NCBI RefSeq assembly: GCF_011516825.1
Contig: NZ_WOTA01000013.1
Coordinates: 1 to 64,000 of the forward strand
Direction: 5' to 3'
DNA: 64,000 nt
Source of the DNA: Acetobacter oeni
GTDB lineage: Bacteria > Pseudomonadota > Alphaproteobacteria > Acetobacterales > Acetobacteraceae
Position numbers and translations under genes: made by a program. Below are positions 19,857-27,915 of the stretch, one piece after another; position 1 is the stretch's first letter, and each line of letters begins with the position of its first letter. The notes below the pieces were generated by a model. It ran no database searches. It was not told where the DNA came from and worked only from the letters and a program-made list of their open reading frames with translations.

Positions 19857-21995
19857 GTGTCGTCTGCTATTTCTTCCGGCGTGCTGATCTATTCCAGTGG
19901 CGTTCTTGTCTCCTCGGCGGCCGGTGTACTGAGCGGAGCGGTTCTGTCGGGCAGTGCGATGAGCGCCGTGGTGCTGTCGGGCGGCAGTCTGGTGAGCGCG
20001 ACGGCTGAAGACGGTGCCACGGTGACGGTCTCTTCGGGCGGTGCGATGTCCGGGCTTCAGAATACGGACGCGACGGATACGGTACTGTCGGGCGGTTTGG
20101 CGACGGGCACGGTTCTGTCGGCTACGGGTTTCGCTGACACGTTTGAGTTTGTGAGCGCGGGCGGCGTGGTGACGGGCACGACTATTGGTGCTGATACTAC
20201 TCAGTTTGTATTTGGCGCGGCGTCCGGCACGACGGTTGAATCCGGTGGTGCTCAGGATGTGTTCGGCGTGGCGAACGGGGTCACTGTTTCCTCCGGGGGT
20301 GAAGCCACCATAGGCGCCGGTGCCGTGGCGAGCGATGTTACTGTCAGTTCGGGCGGATATGTTGCGCTGGCGGCAGGAACGACGACGACCGGTATTGCGG
20401 TCAGTGCCGGCGGGTATGTCGCGGTGATGTCAGGCGCTGTGGCCGGGAATACGGTGATCGGTTCCGGTGGAAGTCTGACAGTCCGTCCGGGTGCGCTGGC
20501 CAGTGACGTGGTCATTTCTTCGGGCGGGATTGAGACCGTCGAGTCCGGCGGTGTGACCAGCAATGTTGCGGTGATGCCGGACGGCACTCTGAATCTGGAG
20601 CCGGGAGGCTCGGCTTACGGAACGTCGACCGGGTCGGCGGGCAGTGCGGCGGACGTTCTGATTTACTCGGGGGGCGTTCTCGTTTCGTCGGCATCAGGCG
20701 TGGTCAGCGGCGTGGTGGTGTCGGGCAGCGCGATGAGTGCCGGGATACTTTCGGGCGGCACTCTGGTGGATGCGACGGTTGAGGACGGGGCGCAGGTGAC
20801 GGTGTCATCGGGCGGAACGCTTATCGTTGACTCTGCCGGCGGTGGCTATGACGGCATTACGCTGATGAGTGGCGGTGCGATCGACGTGGCGGATGCGACG
20901 GCGACGGCATCTCTCTCCGGGGATGTTCTGACTGTCACGGCGGGTGCGGTGAGCTGGCAGGCTGATCTTTCGGGTGATTACACGCAGGAATACTTCCACA
21001 TTTCGTCCTCCGGTGATGGCGGGACGCTGATTACGGTAGACGGGACGCCCTGCTACTGCCGGGGGACTCTGATCCTGACGGATGCAGGCGAGGTTGCGGT
21101 TGAAGATCTTCGGATCGGGGACCGGGTGATGACACTTGCGGGCGAGGCCAGGGCGATCCGGTGGATCGGGCGGCGGCGGTATGCGCGTCAGTTCGCGGCG
21201 GGGAACCGGGATATTCTGCCGGTGGTGATCCGGGCGGGCGCGCTGGGAGACGAGCTGCCGCGTCGGGATCTTTCGGTCTCGCCGCTGCATGCGATGTATC
21301 TGGACGGGGTTCTGGTTCCGGCACTGGCGCTGGTGAACGGGCGGACGATCGTTCAGGCGGAACAGATTGATGAGGTGGCGTATTTCCACGTTGAACTGGA
21401 AAGTCATGATATTCTGATTGCCGAGGGCACGGCATCGGAGAGTTTCGTGGATGACGGGTCGCGGGGCATGTTCCACAATGCCGGTGAGTATGACGGGCTT
21501 TATCCGGAGGCTGTCGGGGCGCCGGCGATGTATTGTGCGCCGCGTGTTGAAGAGGGTGAGGCTCTGGCTGCGATCCGGGCGCGTCTGAATCGTGGTCTGG
21601 CGGATGGGAGCGAGGCCGGGGCTGTTTCGGTTTCGGGGTATGTCGATGCGGTTGAACGGCATCGGATTACAGGCTGGGCGCGGGTCGATGGCGATACGGC
21701 TCCGGTGCGGCTTCAGATTCTGGATCGGGGGGTGACGATCGGCGAGGTTGTTGCGAACCGTGCACGGCCGGATCTGGGGGCGAGATGCGGGTTCTGTTTT
21801 GAGGTGTCCGGCGGTTTGTCGCCGCTTGAGCGCCATGTGATTGAAGTGCGGCGGGTCGCTTCCGGGGCGCAGGCGCTTGGGAATACACCATGGATCCTGG
21901 ATATTGACGGGAATCTGGCTGGTGCGGTGCTGCTGGAAGCGTCGTCCGGCGTTCAGAATGAGCGTTCCGGGGTTGTAATGCGGATGGCGGGCTAA
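19857..21995 (+). CDS. Beta-repeat surface protein with Hint domain and C-terminal GWAR domain
   Basis: Probable secreted or surface protein of 712 residues. The frame is open to a GTG at 19797, but the GTG at 19857 has GAAGGAG nine bases upstream and is preferred. Residues 1-390 are Gly/Ser/Val-rich AIDA-like solenoid repeats of the SSGG type. A 54-codon block occurs twice (19881-20042 and 20655-20816) without indels. A Hint domain of the Hint_2 type follows at about 396-545, beginning TPCYCRGTLILTDAGEVAVE and holding LSVSPLHAMYLDG. The last 95 residues form a GWAR domain that recurs twice in the next gene. There is no classical signal peptide, so a type I or other signal-less route is likely. 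Function unknown; adhesion is a guess. Confidence 0.8.
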   Translation: MSSAISSGVLIYSSGVLVSSAAGVLSGAVLSGSAMSAVVLSGGSLVSATAEDGATVTVSSGGAMSGLQNTDATDTVLSGGLATGTVLSATGFADTFEFVSAGGVVTGTTIGADTTQFVFGAASGTTVESGGAQDVFGVANGVTVSSGGEATIGAGAVASDVTVSSGGYVALAAGTTTTGIAVSAGGYVAVMSGAVAGNTVIGSGGSLTVRPGALASDVVISSGGIETVESGGVTSNVAVMPDGTLNLEPGGSAYGTSTGSAGSAADVLIYSGGVLVSSASGVVSGVVVSGSAMSAGILSGGTLVDATVEDGAQVTVSSGGTLIVDSAGGGYDGITLMSGGAIDVADATATASLSGDVLTVTAGAVSWQADLSGDYTQEYFHISSSGDGGTLITVDGTPCYCRGTLILTDAGEVAVEDLRIGDRVMTLAGEARAIRWIGRRRYARQFAAGNRDILPVVIRAGALGDELPRRDLSVSPLHAMYLDGVLVPALALVNGRTIVQAEQIDEVAYFHVELESHDILIAEGTASESFVDDGSRGMFHNAGEYDGLYPEAVGAPAMYCAPRVEEGEALAAIRARLNRGLADGSEAGAVSVSGYVDAVERHRITGWARVDGDTAPVRLQILDRGVTIGEVVANRARPDLGARCGFCFEVSGGLSPLERHVIEVRRVASGAQALGNTPWILDIDGNLAGAVLLEASSGVQNERSGVVMRMAG
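19881..20042 (+). repeat. In-frame 162-bp duplication, copy 1
   Basis: Encodes the block from VLIYSSGVLVSS to VTVSSGG. It matches copy 2 at 20655-20816 codon for codon in length, with scattered substitutions. It arose by duplication within the solenoid part of the Hint-domain protein. Confidence 0.8.
20655..20816 (+). repeat. In-frame 162-bp duplication, copy 2
   Basis: Second copy of the block at 19881-20042, encoding VLIYSGGVLVSS to VTVSSGG, 774 bp downstream in the same frame. The shared core GSAMSA is identical in both copies. Confidence 0.8.
21630..21914 (+). repeat. GWAR domain, copy A (end of the Hint protein)
   Basis: Encodes about 95 residues beginning VSGYVDAVERHRITGWAR and ending NTPWILDIDG. 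It is closely similar at protein and DNA level to copy B (22060-22338) in the next gene, and more distantly to copy C (22363-22653). Confidence 0.85.
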
Positions 21996-22035
21996 GGTTT
22001 CCGGCAATGGTCTTGCGTGTCTGACTTCCGGTCCG

Positions 22036-23979
22036 GTGTCTGAGGGTGGAGCGGTGCGGGTCACGGGTTTTGTCGATGCGGCTGAGCGGTATCGGATTAC
22101 GGGCTGGGCGCGGGCGGAGAGCGACGCGGCCCCGGTCCGGTTGCAGGTTCTGGACCGGGGGGTCGTGCTCGGGGAGGTCGTGGCTGACCGGTCTCGTCCG
22201 GACCTCGGGGTTATGTGCGGGTTTTCGTTTGATATCCCGGGGGGGCTTTCGCCGTCTGAACGTCATGTCATTGAGGTGCGTTCTGTCTCCGGTGGCGAGG
22301 CGCTTGGACATACCCCATGGGTTATTGACGTTGACGGAGAGGCGGCGGCCCGGGACGCGCTGAGCGGTCATCTGGATATCGTGACCTGGGACCGGATCGC
22401 GGGCTGGGCGCGTGAGGGGCAGAGCGACGACGCGCCGGTGGCGTTGCAGATTCTGGATAATGGCGCGGTGCTGGCGCGGATTGTGGCGAACGGGCGGCGT
22501 CCGGATGTGGCGCAGGCCGGGTTCGGCACCGGGCAGTGTGGCTTCGATATGATGCTGCCGGTGCCGCTCTCGCCACTGACGCGGCATGTGATCGAGGTCC
22601 GGCGCGAGGCGGACGGGGCATTGCTGCCGGGCAGTCCGGCCGTTCTGGAGGTGGCGGACAGTTTCGATCCGGCGCTGGAAGAGGCTCTGGAACGGGCGGT
22701 GACGTCTCTGCGGAGTGTGGAAGATCAGGAGCGGGTGTTGTCGTTTCTGCTGACCCAGGCGGATCGGGTGGCGCGGCAACGGGCGGATCGTTTATCCGGG
22801 CGTTCGGATCGGGAGCGGGAGCGGCGGTTACGGCTTGCCGGGTTGCCGGATGGCGCGCCGGTGATGGCGAAGCGGGCACTTGTGATTGACAGCCGGCTGC
22901 CTGCGGTGGCGCGGGATGCGGGATCGTGTGCTGTACTGTCGCATATGCGGGTGTTGCTGTCTCTGGGCTATGCCGTCAGTTTTGCGGCGGCGGATGAGAT
23001 GGACCGGGATGGTGTTGACGCAGAGGCGTTGCGGGCAGAGGGCGTGACGGTTTTCCGGGCGCCGTTCGATGCCTCGGTTGAGGATGTTCTGCGGCGTCAG
23101 GAGGGAAGTTTCGATCTGGTCTATCTGCATCGGGAGAGCGTTGCGACGCGCTACCTGGCGCTGGCGCGGCAGCTTCAGCCGGGGGCGCGGATGGTTTATT
23201 CGGTGGCGGATCTGCATTATCTGCGTTTGCAGCGCCAGGGTGAGGTTCAGGAGCGCCCCGAACTTCTGGCGCAGGCGAGACGTGTCAGGCTGGCGGAATG
23301 TACGGCGGCGTGGTCGGCGGACGTGGTTCTGACGCACTCGTCCGTGGAGGCGGAGATTCTGCGGCGGGCGGTTCCCGAGGCGGATGTGCGGTGTGTGCCC
23401 TGGGCGGTGGAGACGGCGGCGGTCGTGCCGGGGTTTGAGGATCGGCGGGGCGTTGTGTTTTTTGGCGATTACAGTCACGCGCCGAATGTGGATGCGGTAC
23501 GGTGGCTTGTTGAGGAGATCATGCCGCTGGTGTGGTGTGAAGCTCCGTGGATTGAATGTGTGCTGGCGGGCAGCGGGATGCCGGACACCTTGCGCGGACT
23601 GACGGGCGAGAGGGTGCGGGTGCCCGGGCATGTGCCTGATCTGGCGGGGCTGCTGGGTCAGGTTCGGGTCGGGGTGGCGCCGTTGCGATTTGGAGCGGGT
23701 GTGAAGGGCAAGGTTCTGGAGTGCCTGGCGGCAGGGGTTCCCTGTGTGATGACGCCGGTGGCGGCTGAGGGGCTGAATCTTTCGGGTGAGCTGGCAGAGC
23801 TGGTCGGGCAGGACGCTGCGGCGGTGGCGCGGCTGATTGTGCGGGTGCATGAGGAGCGCGGGATGTGTGAGGCTGCGGCTCGCGCGGGGCTTCAATTTGT
23901 CCGGGAGAAATATTCGGCGGCGGTAGTTGTCACGGCGCTGGCGGATGCTGTTGCGCGGCGGAGTGTCGGGGCAGCCTGA
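22036..23979 (+). CDS. Glycosyltransferase (GT4-like, GT-B fold) with two N-terminal GWAR domains
   Basis: A 647-residue protein. Residues 8-100 and 109-207 are two copies of the GWAR domain also found at the end of the upstream Hint protein. A charged helical linker (about 210-265) leads to a GT-B glycosyltransferase region (about 275-645). It contains VVFFGDYSHAPNVDAVRWLV, an acceptor-side DLVYLHRE and the donor-site segment RFGAGVKGKVLECLAAGVPC, typical of GT4-like enzymes. It probably adds sugars to a surface polymer or protein. The start is GTG with only a weak ribosome site, 40 bp after the Hint gene, so the two are likely co-expressed. The sugar donor is unknown. Confidence 0.85.
   Translation: MSEGGAVRVTGFVDAAERYRITGWARAESDAAPVRLQVLDRGVVLGEVVADRSRPDLGVMCGFSFDIPGGLSPSERHVIEVRSVSGGEALGHTPWVIDVDGEAAARDALSGHLDIVTWDRIAGWAREGQSDDAPVALQILDNGAVLARIVANGRRPDVAQAGFGTGQCGFDMMLPVPLSPLTRHVIEVRREADGALLPGSPAVLEVADSFDPALEEALERAVTSLRSVEDQERVLSFLLTQADRVARQRADRLSGRSDRERERRLRLAGLPDGAPVMAKRALVIDSRLPAVARDAGSCAVLSHMRVLLSLGYAVSFAAADEMDRDGVDAEALRAEGVTVFRAPFDASVEDVLRRQEGSFDLVYLHRESVATRYLALARQLQPGARMVYSVADLHYLRLQRQGEVQERPELLAQARRVRLAECTAAWSADVVLTHSSVEAEILRRAVPEADVRCVPWAVETAAVVPGFEDRRGVVFFGDYSHAPNVDAVRWLVEEIMPLVWCEAPWIECVLAGSGMPDTLRGLTGERVRVPGHVPDLAGLLGQVRVGVAPLRFGAGVKGKVLECLAAGVPCVMTPVAAEGLNLSGELAELVGQDAAAVARLIVRVHEERGMCEAAARAGLQFVREKYSAAVVVTALADAVARRSVGAA
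22060..22338 (+). repeat. GWAR domain, copy B
   Basis: Encodes the first N-terminal module of the glycosyltransferase (VTGFVDAAERYRITGWAR to VIDVDG). It is the closest relative of copy A in the preceding gene; long DNA stretches are shared, pointing to a fairly recent copying event. Confidence 0.85.
22363..22653 (+). repeat. GWAR domain, copy C
   Basis: Encodes the second N-terminal module (SGHLDIVTWDRIAGWAREG to PAVLEVA). It keeps GWAR, RRPD and RHVIEVRR but is more diverged than copies A and B, so the A/B duplication is the later one. Confidence 0.8.
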
Positions 23980-24458
23980 GAGCGGGGCGGGTTGAGAGCG
24001 GGAGCTGGGTTCGGGAAGTGGAAGATCTGTTCTGGCTGTTACCCGATTATTTGGGATCGGTGCGGGTCATGATCGCTGCGTATTTTATGAACGACCAGGC
24101 ATTTTCCGGTGAGTTTGCAGACTGGTCCGGTCCTGGAGACAGCCTGGCTCTGGCTGGCGGTGCGGCGGTTTCGGGGCATGAGGCGACCGGATTTTTCCCC
24201 CTGCGCGCTGCGGAGAATATGAGAACTTTTCAGTAATCTTCTTCGATGAGTGCCATGAACGGTTTTGTCCGTCCGGAAAGGCAGGCCGTTTTGATCCGGT
24301 TTTCTGGTCACAGGATGTTTTCCGAACGGCTATGTTCAGAAAGAGGCGTGCTGGCTGCCCCATTTATTTTTCCTTCGTTTCTGATATGAAACTGTTTTCC
24401 GGCTGCCTCTGTTCGTGCTCTGCCAGCCGGAGGGACATATCGGGGAAGTTACTGGCTG
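23980..24458. other. 479-bp stretch without a supported gene
   Basis: Short frames exist on both strands (for example plus 24018-24236) but lack a good ribosome site, recognisable domain or neighbour logic. The region holds an 18-nt-loop inverted repeat near its end (24398-24431) and presumably the promoter of the M20 peptidase gene. Confidence 0.5.
24398..24431 (+). repeat. Inverted repeat upstream of the M20 peptidase gene
   Basis: TCCGGCTG and CAGCCGGA form a perfect 8-bp dyad around 18 bases, ending 27 bases before the start codon. It may be a regulator site or leader structure. Confidence 0.4.
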
Positions 24459-25859
24459 ATGCGTAAGATTCTGTCTCTGGTCACTCTGGCTGCGCTGTCG
24501 TTTCCGGTTTTACCGGAGGCACGCGCTGGTGTGGTGATGCATCAGCAGGCTGACGATCAGGCGCTTGATCTGGCGAAGAAGGCGATTGCGTTGCGGTCGG
24601 TCGCGGGTGACGGAAACAGAACGGCGGATGTGGCGGCGCTGTTTCGTTCGGCGCTTCTGACGGGCGGGTTTCGGGCGAAGGATATTGAGATTACGCCGTC
24701 TGGCGGAACGGTTTACATGACGGCGACGTGGCCGGGGAGCGATCCGTCTCTGAAGCCGCTGGTGTTTCTCGGGCATATGGATGTGGTGGAGGCGAAGCCG
24801 GCCGACTGGAAGCGCGATCCGTTCACGCCGGTTGTGGAGGATGGTTATCTGTTCGGGCGCGGGGCGACGGACATGAAGCTGGATGACACGTTGCTGATTG
24901 CGTCCGTGCTGGAGCTGAAGCGGCAGGGTTACCGGCCCCGACGGACTGTTGTGCTGGCGTTTTCCGGCGATGAGGAAACGGAGATGCGGACGGGGGCGGC
25001 GCTTGGCGACCGGCTGGCGGGGGCTGAGGCGGTCATCAATATTGACGGCAGTGGCGGCGTGCTCAGCGAGCGGACCGGCAGGCCGGAGTATTTCACCTGG
25101 GCCGGGGCTGAGAAGACCTATGCGGATTATCAGCTGACGGTCACGAATGCGGGTGGTCATTCTTCCGAGCCGCGCGCGGATAATGCGATTGACCGGCTTT
25201 CCGCCGCGCTTTTGCGGATTCAGAATTATCACTTCAGGCCTGAGCTGAACGACATTACGCGCGCGTATTTTCAGGAAGCGGCGAAGCTGGAGCCGGAGAA
25301 ATCGGGGGCGGCGATGAAGGCGTTTGCGGCTGATCCTTCCGACCGGAAGGCGTTTGCGACGCTGGCGGCCGATCCGGCGATGGCGGGGCGGATTGCGACG
25401 ACTTGCGTTGTGACGATGATTGAGGGCGGGCATGCGCTCAACGCGCTGCCTCAGCGGGCGGTGGCCAATATCAACTGCCGCATTTTTCCGGGTCATTCCA
25501 AAGAAGCGATCATGGCGGAACTGGAGAAGGTGGTGGCCGACCCGGAGGTGCATGTTGCGAATGTGACGGCGGGCTCGATTGCGACGGCGGCGTCTCCGAT
25601 GCGTCCGGATATTGTCGGGGCGATCACACAGGCGATTGATGGGATTTATCCGGGGCTGCCGGTTGTGCCCGCGATGAAATCCGGGGCGACGGACAGTATG
25701 TGGTTTCGCGGGCATGGCGTGCCGTCCTATGGCGCGAGCCCGCTGTTTATCAGGCTGTCGGAGAATTTCTCGCACGGGCTGAACGAGCGGACGCCTGTTG
25801 CGGCCATTCCGCCGGCGGTGGATTATTTTCTTTCGGTGATTCCGGCTCTTTCGCGCTGA
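24459..25859 (+). CDS. Exported M20 family metallopeptidase
   Basis: Zinc peptidase of the M20 (carboxypeptidase G2/ArgE) family, 466 residues, with a signal peptide ending around PEARAG. Metal-site residues are visible: His in GHMDVV (about 105), Asp in GRGATDMKLDD (about 137), Glu pair in SGDEETEM (about 171-173) and a dimerisation-domain GGHSSEPR. The family removes C-terminal residues or hydrolyses N-acyl amino acids. GGGGAAG stands before the ATG. It is transcribed alone between the glycosyltransferase and the AI-2E transporter; a role in periplasmic peptide turnover is inferred. Confidence 0.9.
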   Translation: MRKILSLVTLAALSFPVLPEARAGVVMHQQADDQALDLAKKAIALRSVAGDGNRTADVAALFRSALLTGGFRAKDIEITPSGGTVYMTATWPGSDPSLKPLVFLGHMDVVEAKPADWKRDPFTPVVEDGYLFGRGATDMKLDDTLLIASVLELKRQGYRPRRTVVLAFSGDEETEMRTGAALGDRLAGAEAVINIDGSGGVLSERTGRPEYFTWAGAEKTYADYQLTVTNAGGHSSEPRADNAIDRLSAALLRIQNYHFRPELNDITRAYFQEAAKLEPEKSGAAMKAFAADPSDRKAFATLAADPAMAGRIATTCVVTMIEGGHALNALPQRAVANINCRIFPGHSKEAIMAELEKVVADPEVHVANVTAGSIATAASPMRPDIVGAITQAIDGIYPGLPVVPAMKSGATDSMWFRGHGVPSYGASPLFIRLSENFSHGLNERTPVAAIPPAVDYFLSVIPALSR

Positions 25860-26045
25860 GTTGGGACTGGCGTTGCTGTGGCTGACCGGTAAAACTGAAA
25901 CGATCGCCCCCTCCGGAGCGTTTGGGTGGAAATATCCGGTGTGAAGTCCCCTGCCCGCCTTTGTGATGAAAGGTGGCGGTTCTGTTCGCATGGGTTATGA
26001 CTGGCGAGAGGTGCCGGTTTTTTCTTCCCTTGTTCTGAAGGTCAT

Positions 26046-27179
26046 ATGCACGACGATACTGTTTCCCGCGAGGGGTCGTTTTCCGAGACACGCGACGCGA
26101 CCGGTCATCCGGTCAGGCCGCCCCGGAGGCGCTTTCAGGCCCGGGCGCAGGGTGTTCTTGCCATTCTGGTGGCGGTGCTGACGCTTTACACGCTCGGGCG
26201 GTTCCGGGAGGCGGTCGCCTGGGGCGGCATTCTGGCGATTGTCTGCTGGCCGCTTGTGAGGCGGGTGCGGGCGCACTGGGCGTCGCGTCATGCCGATACG
26301 TTGATTCCGGCGGGTGTGGTTGTAGCGATCGGGCTGGCTTTTGCGGCGCCGGTTCTTCTGATCGGCACGGAGGTCGCGAAGGAGACGCATGACGCGACGC
26401 AATGGTTTCAGCAGGCGCGTCAGGACGGGATTCCCGCGCCGGCATGGCTGGGAGAACTGCCTTACGAACAGGCTCAGGCGCAGCGGTGGTGGCAGGCCAA
26501 TCTGGCTGACCCGTCGGGTGTGCAGGATCTGATGCATCGTCTGAAGCCGGAACAGGCGCTCGGGACGGTGGAGCAGATCGGGCATGGCGCCGCGAATGGC
26601 ACTGTTCTGCTGATGTTTTCGTTACTGGTGCTGTTTTTTCTGCTGCGGTCCGGGCGTGAAGTATCGGGACGGATTACGGTTCTGACGGACCGGCTGTTCG
26701 GCGTGCGGGGCGAGATGGTGCTGAAGCAGATTGTCGGCGCGGTGCGCGGGTCGATGGCGGGGCTTGTGCTGGTGGGTCTGGGCGAAGGCGTTCTGATCGG
26801 GATTTCCTACGTGATCGCCGGGGCGCCTCAGCCACTGCTGCTGGGGATTCTGACTGCCGTGGCCTCGATGATTCCGATGCTGGGCGGATTTGCCGTGGCG
26901 ATTGCGGTTCTGCTGATTCTGATGAAGGGCAGTGTCGGGGCGGCTGTGGCTGTTGGCGTGTTCGGGCTGCTGGTTCTGTTTCTGGCGGACCATTTTATCC
27001 GTCCGGTGCTGATTGGCGGATCGATCCGGCTGCCGTTTGTGTGGGTTCTGCTGGGGATACTGGGCGGGCTGGAGACCTGGGGGCTGGTCGGGCTGTTTGT
27101 CGGGCCGGTTCTTATGGCGGTGGCGCATCTGATATGGCGCTTCGGCTCGGCGCGGGGGATGCTCCGCGCCGGAGAGTGA
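26046..27179 (+). CDS. AI-2E family transporter
   Basis: Inner-membrane protein of 377 residues from the PF01594 (AI-2E/TqsA/PerM-like) family, with paired N-terminal membrane segments, a soluble middle loop (residues about 100-175) and a C-terminal set of helices. The typical ending GLVGLFVGPVLMAVAHL is present. Some members export autoinducer-2 or act as Na+/H+ antiporters, so the name does not fix a substrate. GAAGG lies close before the ATG. The gene converges on a flavin reductase gene with a 16-bp gap. Confidence 0.87.
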   Translation: MHDDTVSREGSFSETRDATGHPVRPPRRRFQARAQGVLAILVAVLTLYTLGRFREAVAWGGILAIVCWPLVRRVRAHWASRHADTLIPAGVVVAIGLAFAAPVLLIGTEVAKETHDATQWFQQARQDGIPAPAWLGELPYEQAQAQRWWQANLADPSGVQDLMHRLKPEQALGTVEQIGHGAANGTVLLMFSLLVLFFLLRSGREVSGRITVLTDRLFGVRGEMVLKQIVGAVRGSMAGLVLVGLGEGVLIGISYVIAGAPQPLLLGILTAVASMIPMLGGFAVAIAVLLILMKGSVGAAVAVGVFGLLVLFLADHFIRPVLIGGSIRLPFVWVLLGILGGLETWGLVGLFVGPVLMAVAHLIWRFGSARGMLRAGE

Positions 27180-27195
27180 GGTGGGTTTTCCGGGT

Positions 27196-27753
27196 TCAGT
27201 CCTGGAACTGTTTCCAGAGGACCATGCGCTCCCTGAGGCTGATGACCGGGCCGTCGATCGTGAAGGTGCCGTCGCCGCGATGGTGAAGGGTGCGCTGTTC
27301 GGGGCGGTCCGGGTTGATCCAGGCGGCCTGGGGTTCGAGTATCCAGAGGCTGAGACGGTCGACCATCGTGGTGTCGGCGACGCGACATTCGATATTGGCG
27401 AGGCAGTTTTCCGTCAGCGGGGCGCTGACGGTTTTTGCCGGTGACTGTGTGAAACCGAAGCGGGCGAATTTGTCGGTATCCCGTCCTGAGCAGTTGCCGA
27501 TATCGACCATTATTTCCGCCAGATCGGCGCCGGGGATGGCGATGACACACTCTCCGGTGTCCCGCAGGGCAGTATAGCTGTGATCCCAGGGGCCGATGAT
27601 GCAGCCGAGCAGCGGCGGGCTGTCGTGCCGGATGACCATGTGGAATCCCATTGTCATGATATCCGGCGTGCCGTTTCGTGCCCGGGTTGTGACCAGGACG
27701 ACCGGTCCCGGCTCCAGCAGACGATACACTTTTGAGACGGGAAACTCTTTCAT
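27196..27753 (-). CDS. Flavin reductase family FMN-binding protein
   Basis: Split-barrel FMN-binding protein of 185 residues. The start MKEFPVSKVYRLLEPGPVVL matches the family N-terminus and has GGAG ten bases upstream. A further open extension to 27861 is basic and has no family similarity, so I exclude it. Flavin-reductase features include DIMTMGFHMV and the CRVADTTMVD segment. Family members supply reduced flavin to monooxygenases or are uncharacterised oxidoreductases. No partner monooxygenase lies next to it. It is divergent from the GT61-like gene. Confidence 0.85.
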   Translation of the reverse strand: MKEFPVSKVYRLLEPGPVVLVTTRARNGTPDIMTMGFHMVIRHDSPPLLGCIIGPWDHSYTALRDTGECVIAIPGADLAEIMVDIGNCSGRDTDKFARFGFTQSPAKTVSAPLTENCLANIECRVADTTMVDRLSLWILEPQAAWINPDRPEQRTLHHRGDGTFTIDGPVISLRERMVLWKQFQD

Positions 27754-27915
27754 GAGACGGGGTCTCCGTAATCGCATTTTGTGTCGGCGGCGACTGCCTT
27801 TCATGGCGCGGGCAATGCGGATATGGAACATAAAAAGCCGGGTGAAGAGGCAGCGTGCCATCAGGTGTATCGTGATGGAAGATCAGTCTCGATTTTAGTG
27901 GCCAGGAAACAGATT

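Noticed and set aside
21040..21500. Intein in the Hint-domain protein
   Set aside because: The Hint region is the Hint_2 type at the end of a repeat protein; no C-terminal splice junction (HN followed by Cys/Ser/Thr) and no host extein are seen.
24018..24236. Possible 72-codon gene between the glycosyltransferase and the M20 peptidase
   Set aside because: GTG start without a ribosome site, no domain and no conserved neighbour pattern; kept as non-coding.
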